This document shows, piece by piece, positions 36,569 through 46,290 of a stretch of 51,256 bases of DNA. The DNA is from Streptococcus porci DSM 23759 (lineage in GTDB: Bacteria; Bacillota; Bacilli; Lactobacillales; Streptococcaceae): NCBI RefSeq assembly GCF_000423765.1, contig NZ_AUIP01000011.1, positions 51,085 to 102,340 of the forward strand, read 5' to 3'. A program made the translations under genes and the position numbers. The notes below the pieces were generated by a model. The model saw nothing but the letters and a program-made list of their open reading frames with translations. It was not told the origin of the DNA and did no database searches. Every line of letters starts with the position of its first letter. The first letter of the stretch is position 1.

Positions 36569-38027
36569 TTTTATAAATTACATTAGAAATAATATTTTCA
36601 AAGTTTTACTTATTTTAGGACTTTATCAAATCGTTGAAATTTTTCTTGGGACAATAAACTATCCGTACATTGATGATATTAGTCGTAGGGTGAATGGAGC
36701 AACAAACTTTGGTCTTCACTATGCGAGATATTTAAGTGAGGTAGGATCTTGGATTGTTCAAGGAAGTCGCCATCTCACAGATTTAGGTTTGACAACATAT
36801 ATAATGTCTGGAATAATTCTCACTTTAACAAGTGTTTTAGTAACTTATCTCTTTTCTGATGGGGTTAGAATGACTTGGACATCTGCAATTGCCTCCGTAT
36901 TTATCGGGCTCAATCCATGGTGTTTAGAGCTATTAAGCTTTAGGTTTGATTCCCCGTATATGGTGATTTCAATATTTTTATCGATATTACCATTTTTATG
37001 GTTTAGAACAAACAATTTTTTATTTGTCTTCAGTTCAGTAATTTGTATTTTTTTGATGTTTAACTCATATCAAGGCTCGTCAGGTATTTATATGTTTCTA
37101 GTTGTCCTTTTCTGGTTGCAGTTAGTTTTAGAAAGAGTCTCGATTCAAAAGTGGTTTATTTTTCTTTTAAATAGCGTGTTTAGTTTCGGAATAGCTACTA
37201 TTTTTTACTTATTTGAGATGAAGTTCAATCCACAACTTGAAGAGAGGGGAGATTTAACAAAACTTGCTGAATTGTCGGATTTACCTATGACGATTTGGAA
37301 CAACTTAATTACCTACTTTACAGTCTATCGAGAAGGTCTACCAAGTTTATGGAAATATTTATTGATAATAATCATTGGAATCATGGTTACTAAAATAGTT
37401 TTTCAAAGTAATAAGCTTAAACTTTTAAACATGGTTGTTGTTTTGGTGGGTTTAGTCATTTCGGCTATCTTATCACTTGGTATTTATATTGCTTGTGTGG
37501 CTCCGGTTGCTGATGTCAGACCGCGTTATGCATATGGCTTAGCAATACTTTTAGCTTTTATAATGATTATACTATCCCAAAAATTATCAAAAAATTTTTT
37601 GAGTAACTTAGGAAGAGTTGCAATTGTATTGTTGGTTTATTATAGTTATACATTTTCTTTGGGGTATATAAGTGCTTTAGATAATCAGAAAACAGACTTT
37701 GAGGCTCAAAGTATTGTATTGGCAAGTAGCTTAAATCATTATGTTTTAAAAGAAGGGCAGAAAGTATATATAAATCATTTTTTTGATGATTCGACTGCAT
37801 TTTTAAATGCTAAACAAAATTATAATATCCTTGCAAAATTAGTACCAAGTAACAAGAGTCTCTATTGGCCCAATCTAATGTGGTATAATGAATTAACTCA
37901 TTCTAAAATTGAATTCATTCAAAAAGATTTTACTAATTTGAATGTCAATGAACTTATTCTACTTGAAAAGACTTCTAGATTTACTATTTATTCACATGGT
38001 GAAGATTTATTTGTAATTATGAAATAA
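36552..38027 (+). CDS. Polytopic glucosyltransferase, Glucos_trans_II type (GtrC-like)
   Basis: The 491-aa protein has about ten membrane segments and the opening YPYIDDISRRVNGATNFGLH, typical of the Glucos_trans_II family. Such proteins move a sugar from undecaprenyl phosphate onto an envelope polymer at the outer face. The C-terminal roughly 110 residues appear to be an extracellular soluble domain. It overlaps the GT2 gene by 17 bp, so they form a functional pair: GtrB-like donor maker and GtrC-like acceptor transferase. The acceptor (rhamnose polysaccharide, teichoic acid or other) cannot be told. Strongly AT-rich. No flippase gene (GtrA-like) is adjacent. Confidence 0.8.
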   Translation: MLEITNFINYIRNNIFKVLLILGLYQIVEIFLGTINYPYIDDISRRVNGATNFGLHYARYLSEVGSWIVQGSRHLTDLGLTTYIMSGIILTLTSVLVTYLFSDGVRMTWTSAIASVFIGLNPWCLELLSFRFDSPYMVISIFLSILPFLWFRTNNFLFVFSSVICIFLMFNSYQGSSGIYMFLVVLFWLQLVLERVSIQKWFIFLLNSVFSFGIATIFYLFEMKFNPQLEERGDLTKLAELSDLPMTIWNNLITYFTVYREGLPSLWKYLLIIIIGIMVTKIVFQSNKLKLLNMVVVLVGLVISAILSLGIYIACVAPVADVRPRYAYGLAILLAFIMIILSQKLSKNFLSNLGRVAIVLLVYYSYTFSLGYISALDNQKTDFEAQSIVLASSLNHYVLKEGQKVYINHFFDDSTAFLNAKQNYNILAKLVPSNKSLYWPNLMWYNELTHSKIEFIQKDFTNLNVNELILLEKTSRFTIYSHGEDLFVIMK

Positions 38028-38085
38028 TTGAATGAATTAAATTTATATTTTGAAAACATGTCAAATGGAATTAATTATTTTATTA

Positions 38086-38113
38086 GTGATTTATCAAAAT
38101 AATTCTAAATCAC
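38086..38113. terminator. Inverted repeat between glycosyltransferase and rgg genes
   Basis: A perfect 8-bp repeat GTGATTTA/TAAATCAC with a 12-base spacer lies between convergent genes. It has only weak T-rich flanks, so termination is uncertain. Confidence 0.4.
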
Positions 38114-38118
38114 GCAAC

Positions 38119-38133
38119 GATAAGCTGGGTTCT
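38119..38133 (+). repeat. 15-bp direct repeat, left copy
   Basis: GATAAGCTGGGTTCT. The same 15 bases recur in the same orientation at 40330-40344, where they form half of a terminator. The two copies bracket the rgg-peptide-effector module. Confidence 0.7.
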
Positions 38134-38145
38134 GTATATACAGAC

Positions 38146-39006
38146 TTATTTAGTATAATAGCGTTCAATCTCAGTTTCTGCAATATCTAGTAATCTTGCT
38201 TCTTCGCAGAGGATTAGCATTTGTTTTCCTTGCTCAATTAATGAAGAATTACATTGACAGATACCTAACCTTACTTTTGCAAAAGCTACCCCGTCGTATC
38301 TTTTCATTTCTTTGCAGAGTTCCAATAATTTTAGCAGAATTGTTTCGCATTGAGACTGATAACCTTCTTTTAGGTAGATTGTTGCTAAGTTTTCTAGTAT
38401 GGTTTTTTGATCATTCTTGATATTGCGATAGTTTTTATATTTTTCTAAATTTTTAAAAATATACGATGATAGTTTTTCAAGAGTTTCTACTGGAAAGTAA
38501 TGTAAAATAGCATTCAATAGTCTAATATCGCTAATATACCATTCATCTCTTTCTTGAAGGGGCAACCATATTTTATGAACAAGATCTTGATATCGAAGAT
38601 TGTCTCGTTGGATACCGTTAGTTCTAATAAACAAAAACAACTCCAAAACATCTTTAAGGTTTTTGATAGGGACATCATCATTCAATTCCAGATAGGTACT
38701 ACATCTCGTAATCAACACTTTTAATTGTTCGGTTGTGGGAGTTACTAATAAGTTATTGGCTTCAATCAAAAGGCTCTGCCTCTCAGAGGGATGATAAAGA
38801 TTGCAGATATACATAAACTCATCGACTGTCATATCAATTTGATCTAGTAAAAACATCATATGAGTTATATTTGGAATAGCTTTAGAGTTTTCTATTTTTG
38901 AGAGGGCAACACGAGATATTTCTTCTCCGCATATTTCCTGTTGGCTAAGATTTTTCGATTTTCTAATTTCTTTATATGTTTGTCCAAAATTCCATTTCAT
39001 CATCAA
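38146..39006 (-). CDS. Rgg/GadR/MutR-family transcriptional regulator
   Basis: The 286-aa protein has an N-terminal XRE-type HTH (GQTYKEIRKSKNLSQQEICG, then ISRVALSKIENSKAIPN, about residues 6-45). The rest is an all-helical C-terminal domain of the Rgg/MutR kind (peptide-binding TPR-like repeats). Rgg proteins in streptococci are cytosolic receptors for small imported peptides and activate adjacent genes. The gene is divergent from a tiny peptide ORF at 39103 and a membrane-anchored protein at 39184, with about 95 bp between. The first residues are MMMKW; which ATG is used is unclear. AT-rich. Confidence 0.88.
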   Translation of the reverse strand: MMMKWNFGQTYKEIRKSKNLSQQEICGEEISRVALSKIENSKAIPNITHMMFLLDQIDMTVDEFMYICNLYHPSERQSLLIEANNLLVTPTTEQLKVLITRCSTYLELNDDVPIKNLKDVLELFLFIRTNGIQRDNLRYQDLVHKIWLPLQERDEWYISDIRLLNAILHYFPVETLEKLSSYIFKNLEKYKNYRNIKNDQKTILENLATIYLKEGYQSQCETILLKLLELCKEMKRYDGVAFAKVRLGICQCNSSLIEQGKQMLILCEEARLLDIAETEIERYYTK

Positions 39007-39020
39007 TACCCAAATTATTC

Positions 39021-39069
39021 GTAACTAAAGTTTACAAAAAAAGTAACCACTTAAATTAATTGATATAAT
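39021..39069 (+). promoter_or_regulatory. Candidate Rgg-controlled promoter
   Basis: An extended -10 TGaTATAAT (hexamer 39064-39069) has no recognisable -35 (AAGTAA at 39041-39046), typical of an activator-dependent promoter. Upstream are GTAAC at 39021 and GTAAC at 39043, 22 bp (two helical turns) apart, with an inverted GTTTAC between them. These are candidate regulator sites. Confidence 0.5.
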
Positions 39070-39102
39070 TTTATCACAAATAGAGATTAAAAGGAGAAGA
39101 GA

Positions 39103-39180
39103 GTGAAAAAACATCTTTACTTAATTATCTCAATGCTAACAAACCCGAACACAACAGTTATCTATAAGAATGCGAGGTAG
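39103..39180 (+). CDS. Tiny peptide ORF, candidate Rgg pheromone precursor
   Basis: A GTG start at 39103 with AAAGGAG 6-7 bases upstream opens a 25-residue peptide: MKKHLYLIISMLTNPNTTVI and then YKNAR. The layout (two Lys at the start, a hydrophobic middle, a polar tail) is that of short secreted peptide precursors encoded beside rgg genes. It is not a close match to known SHP or ComS sequences: the acidic residue and hydrophobic C-terminus of classic SHPs are missing. It is the first ORF of the transcript divergent from rgg. Its last codons contain the GAGG site for the next gene, whose ATG is 3 bases past its stop, so the two are coupled. It could instead be just a leader ORF. Confidence 0.45.
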   Translation: MKKHLYLIISMLTNPNTTVIYKNAR

Positions 39181-39183
39181 AAT

Positions 39184-40296
39184 ATGCTCAGAAAGCTCAC
39201 GACTATTCTAGGAACTTGCTTAATTGTTATAGTGGGATTATGCTATTTCTTTTTATACAATTCTACGGAAAGCAAAATCAAACTCAATGATAAAGCTAAT
39301 GTCTATTTCCTCACCTCCGAAGGAATATATACTTTGGTTACCGAAGATAATAAAATAAACCTTTTAGAAAAGAGTGAGCAAAAACTTGCTGAGTTTGTCT
39401 ATTATTACTATCCTAGAGCTAGTTTCGATAATCGTTATTTATTATTTTCTAAAGGGTGGGATATTCCAAGTTATCCTATGGGAATCGTCAGTATTGATTT
39501 TCAAACTGGAAAAATTCATACAGAAAAAACTGAAAATATTGCTGATGGTGGAAGTGGATCCTCTGCTAATTTCTTCTATACATGGACGAATTTCACTACC
39601 GAAAGTCGCTTGACTCAATTTGATAAAAACGGACGTGAAATTCAAAGTAAAATTTTCAATGAGACACTTATCCTTGTTCCGGGGCAGTCTGATTTAGAAT
39701 CAAATTTGCAGCTGATTGCTACCAAAGATTTAGGTGAAGAAAAGTATGAAGATTATCTCATTACGATTAACGAAAACGATTTATCTATTATTTCTGAAGA
39801 GCCTGTTTATCATGTCGATGATAAGCACTATCGTTTTGTTAATAGTGCAACTATTGATAATACGCTTTATGCTCCCCTGCATTCAATCAGAGATAATATA
39901 ACAAAAGAATTGACTTTGGATAGTCGCCTTCTTATCAAAGACTTAACAACTGGACAATCGGAGTTCCTAGAATTGCCTGAGCCTTTTCCTATGAGAATGA
40001 CTTATCATAAACACTATATTTTTATAGAGCATAATGCCATTGAATTGGGTAAAGCAGTGGTTACAGTTTTTAATATAGATACACAAGAAATACAGATAAT
40101 TGATTTAAGCCAGTTAGGAATAGTTGAGGATGTCAACTCGACGTTTGTCGATTTCTTCGCTTTGGATAAGACAGGAAATTTACTCTTTACTGTAAAAAAT
40201 AAGTTAGTGTATTATAACCTCGAAACGCAGTCAGTACTTGATGTCTTTGATTTTAAAAAAGACGAAACTCCCTATTATATTTGGGCTGTGAATTAA
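39184..40296 (+). CDS. Membrane-anchored extracytoplasmic protein of unknown function
   Basis: The 370-aa protein has an N-terminal membrane helix (about residues 5-26, TTILGTCLIVIVGLCYFFLY) and no lipobox. About 340 outer residues follow, rich in short beta strands and repeated patterns such as NVYFLTSEGIYTL, RYLLFSKGWD and NLLFTVKNKLVYYNLETQ. This suggests a beta-propeller-like fold. I recognise no family. It is the only sizeable gene downstream of the candidate pheromone ORF and is thus the probable output of the Rgg unit. GAGG within the peptide ORF serves as ribosome binding site. AT-rich like its neighbours. A bidirectional terminator follows. Confidence 0.7.
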   Translation: MLRKLTTILGTCLIVIVGLCYFFLYNSTESKIKLNDKANVYFLTSEGIYTLVTEDNKINLLEKSEQKLAEFVYYYYPRASFDNRYLLFSKGWDIPSYPMGIVSIDFQTGKIHTEKTENIADGGSGSSANFFYTWTNFTTESRLTQFDKNGREIQSKIFNETLILVPGQSDLESNLQLIATKDLGEEKYEDYLITINENDLSIISEEPVYHVDDKHYRFVNSATIDNTLYAPLHSIRDNITKELTLDSRLLIKDLTTGQSEFLELPEPFPMRMTYHKHYIFIEHNAIELGKAVVTVFNIDTQEIQIIDLSQLGIVEDVNSTFVDFFALDKTGNLLFTVKNKLVYYNLETQSVLDVFDFKKDETPYYIWAVN

Positions 40297-40311
40297 AAAA
40301 TAGAGTGATAA

Positions 40312-40346
40312 AACCCAGCTTATCGTCGTGATAAGCTGGGTTCTTT
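40312..40346. terminator. Bidirectional terminator, effector gene / pfoR-like gene
   Basis: A perfect 13-bp stem AACCCAGCTTATC/GATAAGCTGGGTT with GTCGT loop and T-rich sequence on both sides. Confidence 0.85.
40330..40344 (+). repeat. 15-bp direct repeat, right copy
   Basis: GATAAGCTGGGTTCT, identical to 38119-38133. Here it is the right arm of the terminator. Confidence 0.7.
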
Positions 40347-41410
40347 TATAGGTCTAATTTTAAATCCTGGTCACTAAAGAGTCCTTTTTTCTGGAAAAGC
40401 TCTGCGATGAACCATGTGAGGACAGCAGGAAGGATAAATGAGATGAGGATTAGACCTGTCCAATCCATGGCGGTAATGGCAGATTTGTCCCCAGAAGCCA
40501 TGTCAGCAACCCATCCTGAGTAGACACCGAGTTGTCCCACAAGTCCGCTAGTACCCATGCCAGAGGAAATGGCTGCGCCATTCATTTCGAGCTTGAAAAT
40601 GAGGGTGGCGATTGGTCCTATGATAGCTGATGTGATGATGGTTGGTAGCCAGATGATAGGTTTTTTGACGATATTGCCCATTTGAAGCATACTGGTGCCT
40701 AACCCTTGCGCCACTAGCCCACCGATTCCGTTTGCACGGTAGCTCATGACTGCAAACCCGACCATTTGGGCGCAACAGCCTGCCAGAGCGGCCCCACCAG
40801 CCAATCCAGTCAAGCCCAGCGCAGCACAAATCGCTGCGGAGCTGATAGGCAAGGTGAGGGCAATTCCCATGATAACTGCGACAAGCATGCCCATGAATAG
40901 CGGCTGCAACTCGGTCGCCCACATGATAAGACTACCAAGTGAGATGGCAGCACGTCCAATGTGACCTGCGACAGCCATTGCCACCAAAACACCAGAAAAA
41001 ATCGCGACAGCAGGGGTGACGAGAATATCTAGCTTGGTCTCTTTACTGACAAGTTTCCCCAGTTCGCAAGAAACTAAAGCGACTAGATAAACGGCTAAGG
41101 GACCGCCAGCCCCACCTAGACTGTCCGCGGCTTGCCCAACGGCGAGTAGGGAAAAGAGCACCAATGGTGGAGCTTGCAAGGCGTAGCCGATAGCGACAGC
41201 CATGGCAGGTCCTTTGATGCTAGAGGCGAAGGTTCCGATTTCGGTAAAAAGGCTGAGCCCGCTTTGCTGACCGATAGTTGAGAAGATAGTCCCAATTAGA
41301 AGCGAGGCAAAAAGTCCCTGTGCCATAGCAGCTAGCGCTTCAATGGCGTAACGTTGCCCTGTGATGATAATATTTTTACGAATAAGAAAGGTTTTGAAAG
41401 AGGCCTTCAT
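40346..41410 (-). CDS. PfoR-like PTS-IIC-family membrane protein
   Basis: The 354-aa polytopic protein (about nine to ten hydrophobic, Gly/Ala-rich segments) belongs to the PTS_EIIC_2 family, which includes the Clostridium regulator PfoR. Recognisable are MAQGLFASLLIGTIFSTIG near the start and GGLVAQGLGTSMLQMGNI in the C-terminal half. No IIA or IIB partner domain is present or adjacent, so sugar transport by the PTS is uncertain; these proteins are often annotated as regulators or orphan IIC. It is a single gene, divergent from purA, with AAGGAG before the ATG. Two PurBox-like sites lie in the shared intergenic region. Confidence 0.82.
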   Translation of the reverse strand: MKASFKTFLIRKNIIITGQRYAIEALAAMAQGLFASLLIGTIFSTIGQQSGLSLFTEIGTFASSIKGPAMAVAIGYALQAPPLVLFSLLAVGQAADSLGGAGGPLAVYLVALVSCELGKLVSKETKLDILVTPAVAIFSGVLVAMAVAGHIGRAAISLGSLIMWATELQPLFMGMLVAVIMGIALTLPISSAAICAALGLTGLAGGAALAGCCAQMVGFAVMSYRANGIGGLVAQGLGTSMLQMGNIVKKPIIWLPTIITSAIIGPIATLIFKLEMNGAAISSGMGTSGLVGQLGVYSGWVADMASGDKSAITAMDWTGLILISFILPAVLTWFIAELFQKKGLFSDQDLKLDL

Positions 41411-41493
41411 GGCAAACTCCTTTTGTTTTTTGTGATATATTACACAAATTATATTTTATATAAAAAATGGTGAAAAGCCAAGAGTTTAAAACG

Positions 41494-41557
41494 AAAGTTC
41501 GGAATTTATACTAAAGTTTTGAAAATAATTGACAAGTATCGCTAAAATCCGAATTTA
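41494..41557 (+). promoter_or_regulatory. Pair of inverted PurBox-like sites upstream of purA
   Basis: The minus strand at 41494-41506 reads AATTCCGAACTTT and the plus strand at 41544-41557 reads AAAATCCGAATTTA. Both resemble the PurR box AWWWCCGAACWWT of lactococci and streptococci. The second ends 3 bases before the -35. Control by PurR with PRPP is inferred. Confidence 0.6.
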
Positions 41558-41560
41558 TGC

Positions 41561-41590
41561 TTGTAAAAAATTCTAAATTTTTGCTATAAT
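41561..41590 (+). promoter_or_regulatory. purA promoter
   Basis: -35 TTGTAA (41561-41566), 18-bp spacer, extended -10 TGcTATAAT (-10 at 41585-41590). The leader contains a GCAGG/CCTGC hairpin (41609-41625). Confidence 0.7.
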
Positions 41591-41630
41591 AAATTGTAAT
41601 GTAGACTTGCAGGTGAGATTCCTGCCATAG

Positions 41631-42950
<1,320 letters not shown>

Positions 42951-42953
42951 ACG

Positions 42954-42996
42954 ACAACCTAGAAGCACTTCCTCGGAAGTGCTTCTAGGTTGTTTT
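42954..42996 (+). terminator. purA terminator
   Basis: A perfect 19-bp stem (42954-42972 with 42975-42993) around a minimal loop, followed by TTTT. Confidence 0.9.
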
Positions 42997-43037
42997 TACT
43001 CTTTTAAAATCAAAGTGACAGAATCATCGAAAGACCG

Positions 43038-43066
43038 AACAGTCGACAAAAAAGTTGACTGTTTTT
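43038..43066 (+). terminator. Second terminator-like hairpin before pnp
   Basis: AACAGTC/GACTGTT stem with a 12-base loop and TTTCTT. It is redundant after the purA terminator and may mark a lost gene. Confidence 0.6.
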
Positions 43067-43124
43067 CTTGTAAAATCATGTCAGAAGCTCAGCTATTTCC
43101 CTAAAAATGTGATAAAATATAGGG

Positions 43125-43194
43125 GATACTGAGTTTTATGCAAAGACGGGTTCATGACCTATCACGAGTCAGTCTTTGTAGAAAACAGAGTATC
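43125..43194 (+). promoter_or_regulatory. Long stem-loop spanning the pnp leader
   Basis: GATACT, GTTTT and GCAAAGAC (43125-43147) pair in order with GTCTTTGT, AAAAC and AGTATC (43172-43194), interrupted by two small internal loops. The helix begins at about the predicted transcript start; a -10-like TAAAAT is at 43113-43118. It ends 23 bases before pnp. Confidence 0.65.
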
Positions 43195-43217
43195 AAATTC
43201 AAAATTAGGAGTTTTTC

Positions 43218-45470
43218 ATGTCAAAACAAGTTTTTGAAACAGTTTTTGCTGGCAAGAAATTGGTCGTAGAAGTCGGCCAGGTAGCAAAACAAGCAAATGG
43301 CGCAGTAGTGGTCCGCTATGGTGACTCAACAGTCCTTACTGCTGCGGTCATGTCTAAGAAAATGTCAACAGGTGACTTTTTCCCACTTCAAGTCAATTAT
43401 GAAGAGAAGATGTATGCAGCTGGGAAGTTCCCAGGTGGTTGGATGAAGCGTGAAGGGCGTCCTTCAACAGATGCGACCCTGACTGCCCGTCTCATCGACC
43501 GCCCAATTCGCCCAATGTTTGCAGAGGGTTTCCGCAACGAGGTTCAGGTCATCAATACTGTCCTGTCCTATGATGAAAATGCTAGCGCTCCAATGGCAGC
43601 CATGTTTGGGTCATCACTTGCTCTTTCCATCTCAGACATTCCTTTCAACGGCCCAATTGCAGGGGTGCAAGTTGGCTATGTGGACGGGGAATTTATCATC
43701 AACCCTGACAAGGCGCAGGCAGCCAAATCAGCTTTGGAACTAACCGTAGCAGGTACCAAAGAAGCCATCAACATGGTAGAATCTGGTGCTAAGGAATTGT
43801 CTGAAGACATCATGTTGGAAGCTCTGCTCATTGGTCACAAAGCTATACAAGAGCTCATTGCTCTCCAAGAAGAAATTGTCGTAGCTGTCGGTAAAGAAAA
43901 AGCAGACGTTGAATTGCTCCAGGTAGATGCCGACCTTCAAACTGAAATTATTGCTAAATACAACGCGGATCTTCAAAAAGCCGTCCAAGTTGAGGAAAAG
44001 AAAGCGCGTGAAGTGGCAACTGAGGCGGTCAAGGAACGTGTCACGGCTGAATATGAAGAACGCTACGCAGAAGATGAAAGCTATGCTACCATCATGCGTG
44101 ACGTGGCTGAGATTCTCGAACAAATGGAGCACGCAGAAGTTCGCCGTCTTATTACAGAAGATAAGATCCGTCCTGACGGCCGTAAGGTAGATGAAATTCG
44201 TCCACTGGACGCCGAAATTGACTTCTTGCCACAAGTTCACGGTTCAGGTCTTTTCACGCGCGGACAAACTCAGGCTCTATCTGTCTTGACTCTAGCACCG
44301 ATGGGAGATACTCAAATCATTGATGGACTTGATGAGGAGTATAAAAAACGATTCTTGCACCACTATAATTTCCCACAATATTCTGTGGGTGAAACGGGAC
44401 GTTATGGAGCAGCAGGTCGTCGCGAAATCGGTCATGGTGCTTTAGGAGAACGCGCCCTTGAACAAGTTCTTCCAAGCTTAGAAGAATTTCCATACGCTAT
44501 CCGCCTAGTAGCAGAGGTTCTTGAATCAAATGGGTCTTCCTCACAGGCTTCTATCTGTGCAGGAACTCTTGCCCTTATGGCGGGTGGTGTGCCAATCAAA
44601 GCACCAGTAGCAGGTATTGCTATGGGCCTTATCTCAGATGGGACTAATTATACGGTCTTGACGGATATCCAAGGTTTGGAAGATCACTTCGGTGACATGG
44701 ACTTCAAGGTTGCTGGTACGCGTGAAGGAATCACAGCCCTTCAAATGGATATCAAGATTGAGGGAATCACACCTCAGATTTTAGAAGAAGCCTTGGCACA
44801 AGCTAAGAAAGCCCGCTTTGAAATCCTAGACTTGATTGAAGCGACCATACCTGAACCACGTCCAGAATTGGCACCAACTGCGCCGAAAATTGATACGATT
44901 ACTATCGATGTTGATAAAATCAAAATTGTCATCGGTAAAGGTGGCGAAACTATTGACAAGATTATTGCTGAGACTGGGGTTAAGATTGACATTGATGAAG
45001 AAGGATTGGTTTCTATCTTCTCACCTGATCAAGCAGCCATTGACCGTACCAAAGAAATCATTGCAAATCTTGTTCGTGAAGCTAAGGTTGGTGAAGTTTA
45101 CAAGGCTAAAGTGGTTCGCATTGAGAAATTTGGTGCCTTTGTCAACCTTTTTGAGAAAACGGATGCCTTGGTACATATTTCAGAAATGGCTTGGACACGC
45201 ACTAATAATGTTGAAGATTTGGTTGAAATCGGAGATGAAGTGGATGTTAAGATTATCAAGATTGATGACAAAGGCCGTATTGATGCCTCTATGAAAGTCC
45301 TGCTTCCTAAGCCTGAAGGCTTGACAGAAGAAAAGGTAGAGCGCCCACGCCATCGTGATAATAATGGTACAAGCGACCGCCGTCATGACCGCAAAAACCA
45401 CCATAACGGTGGTCTAGGTGGACATTTCCGTGAACCTAAACAACGACCAACAGAAAGTCGGGCTGATTAA
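43218..45470 (+). CDS. pnp: Polyribonucleotide nucleotidyltransferase (PNPase)
   Basis: PNPase degrades RNA 3' to 5' using phosphate and is a core degradosome enzyme. The order is RNase PH domain 1 (about 10-140), a helical linker (about 150-310), RNase PH domain 2 (about 315-540, with [19 protein letters not shown]), a KH domain ([12 protein letters not shown], near 565) and an S1 domain ([20 protein letters not shown], about 620-690). The C-terminal tail is His/Arg/Asn-rich, unlike the usual acidic ends. Total 750 aa. TAGGAG precedes the ATG. rpsO, the frequent upstream neighbour, is absent here. The next gene starts 1 bp after the stop. Confidence 0.97.
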   Translation: MSKQVFETVFAGKKLVVEVGQVAKQANGAVVVRYGDSTVLTAAVMSKKMSTGDFFPLQVNYEEKMYAAGKFPGGWMKREGRPSTDATLTARLIDRPIRPMFAEGFRNEVQVINTVLSYDENASAPMAAMFGSSLALSISDIPFNGPIAGVQVGYVDGEFIINPDKAQAAKSALELTVAGTKEAINMVESGAKELSEDIMLEALLIGHKAIQELIALQEEIVVAVGKEKADVELLQVDADLQTEIIAKYNADLQKAVQVEEKKAREVATEAVKERVTAEYEERYAEDESYATIMRDVAEILEQMEHAEVRRLITEDKIRPDGRKVDEIRPLDAEIDFLPQVHGSGLFTRGQTQALSVLTLAPMGDTQIIDGLDEEYKKRFLHHYNFPQYSVGETGRYGAAGRREIGHGALGERALEQVLPSLEEFPYAIRLVAEVLESNGSSSQASICAGTLALMAGGVPIKAPVAGIAMGLISDGTNYTVLTDIQGLEDHFGDMDFKVAGTREGITALQMDIKIEGITPQILEEALAQAKKARFEILDLIEATIPEPRPELAPTAPKIDTITIDVDKIKIVIGKGGETIDKIIAETGVKIDIDEEGLVSIFSPDQAAIDRTKEIIANLVREAKVGEVYKAKVVRIEKFGAFVNLFEKTDALVHISEMAWTRTNNVEDLVEIGDEVDVKIIKIDDKGRIDASMKVLLPKPEGLTEEKVERPRHRDNNGTSDRRHDRKNHHNGGLGGHFREPKQRPTESRAD

Positions 45471-45471
45471 G

Positions 45472-46224
45472 ATGACAGGACTTGAAAGACTGGATCAGCA
45501 ACTCCGTGATTTTCTCGCTGATCCTGAAGATTTTCTGGCAATCATGTCCTTTGTCATGGGACTTCATGGGCAGGCGGTGATAGCTAGCGATAAGCCCTAT
45601 GCGCTTGAAATTGATGGCAAAAAGGTAACGCCTGTTTTTACCGATTTGTCCGATCTTGAGATTTTTAAAGGAAAACAAGCTAGCGCTGCTCAACAACATT
45701 GGGTGGAACGAAAGACGCTGGAAGTCCTAGAAGAAGTTATTGTCAAGCAACTATCAGGATTGGTTTTCAACCTCAAGACTGGTAGTGATAAGAGAAATTC
45801 TGGGCTCTTCCTATCTAGTGAATTGATTAGCTTTGTCAATCATTACACGACTATCCTTAATCAGATTATGGGTGATAGCAATCTTGAGGCTGGGTGGTTG
45901 GATAAGAACTATCTGGTTCCTCTCTTTGTTTACCCTAATGAAGATGGTAGTAGTGACCGCCTTTTTCCTAGTCTATCAGACCAAGAAGGCAGAAGCTTTG
46001 TCCCAGTCTTCTCTAATATGGCCAGTTTCGCCAAATGGTATCGGGAGGAGAACTTTGGCGGTCGTTTCAAAGAAGCTAAAGGAGTCGTGGTGGCTTGGAC
46101 GCTTAAAGATCTTAAAAGTCCGGTAGATGGTGAAAACGACCTGGCGGATACTTTGGGAGTCGTTATCGACCCATTTGACCAAAAACATGTACAAATCATG
46201 TGGCAAGATATCCTGTCTCAGTAG
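45472..46224 (+). CDS. SseB-family protein
   Basis: The 250-aa soluble protein has an SseB N-terminal-like domain in the second half (LVPLFVYPNEDGSSDRLFPS, then FVPVFSNMASFAKWY). In enterobacteria SseB affects serine metabolism; elsewhere its function is unknown. ATG 45472 comes directly after the pnp stop, so it is probably coupled to pnp; an upstream ATG at 45418 lies inside pnp and lacks a ribosome binding site. A small GCTAGC-AA-GCTAGC palindrome follows the stop, with no U-run. cysE starts 66 bp later and may share the transcript. Confidence 0.78.
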   Translation: MTGLERLDQQLRDFLADPEDFLAIMSFVMGLHGQAVIASDKPYALEIDGKKVTPVFTDLSDLEIFKGKQASAAQQHWVERKTLEVLEEVIVKQLSGLVFNLKTGSDKRNSGLFLSSELISFVNHYTTILNQIMGDSNLEAGWLDKNYLVPLFVYPNEDGSSDRLFPSLSDQEGRSFVPVFSNMASFAKWYREENFGGRFKEAKGVVVAWTLKDLKSPVDGENDLADTLGVVIDPFDQKHVQIMWQDILSQ

Positions 46225-46290
46225 GCTAGCAAGCTAGCTGGCTTAAGCTGGGGCAAGTCACCAGATAAAAATTATTAGACGGAGGTGCCT

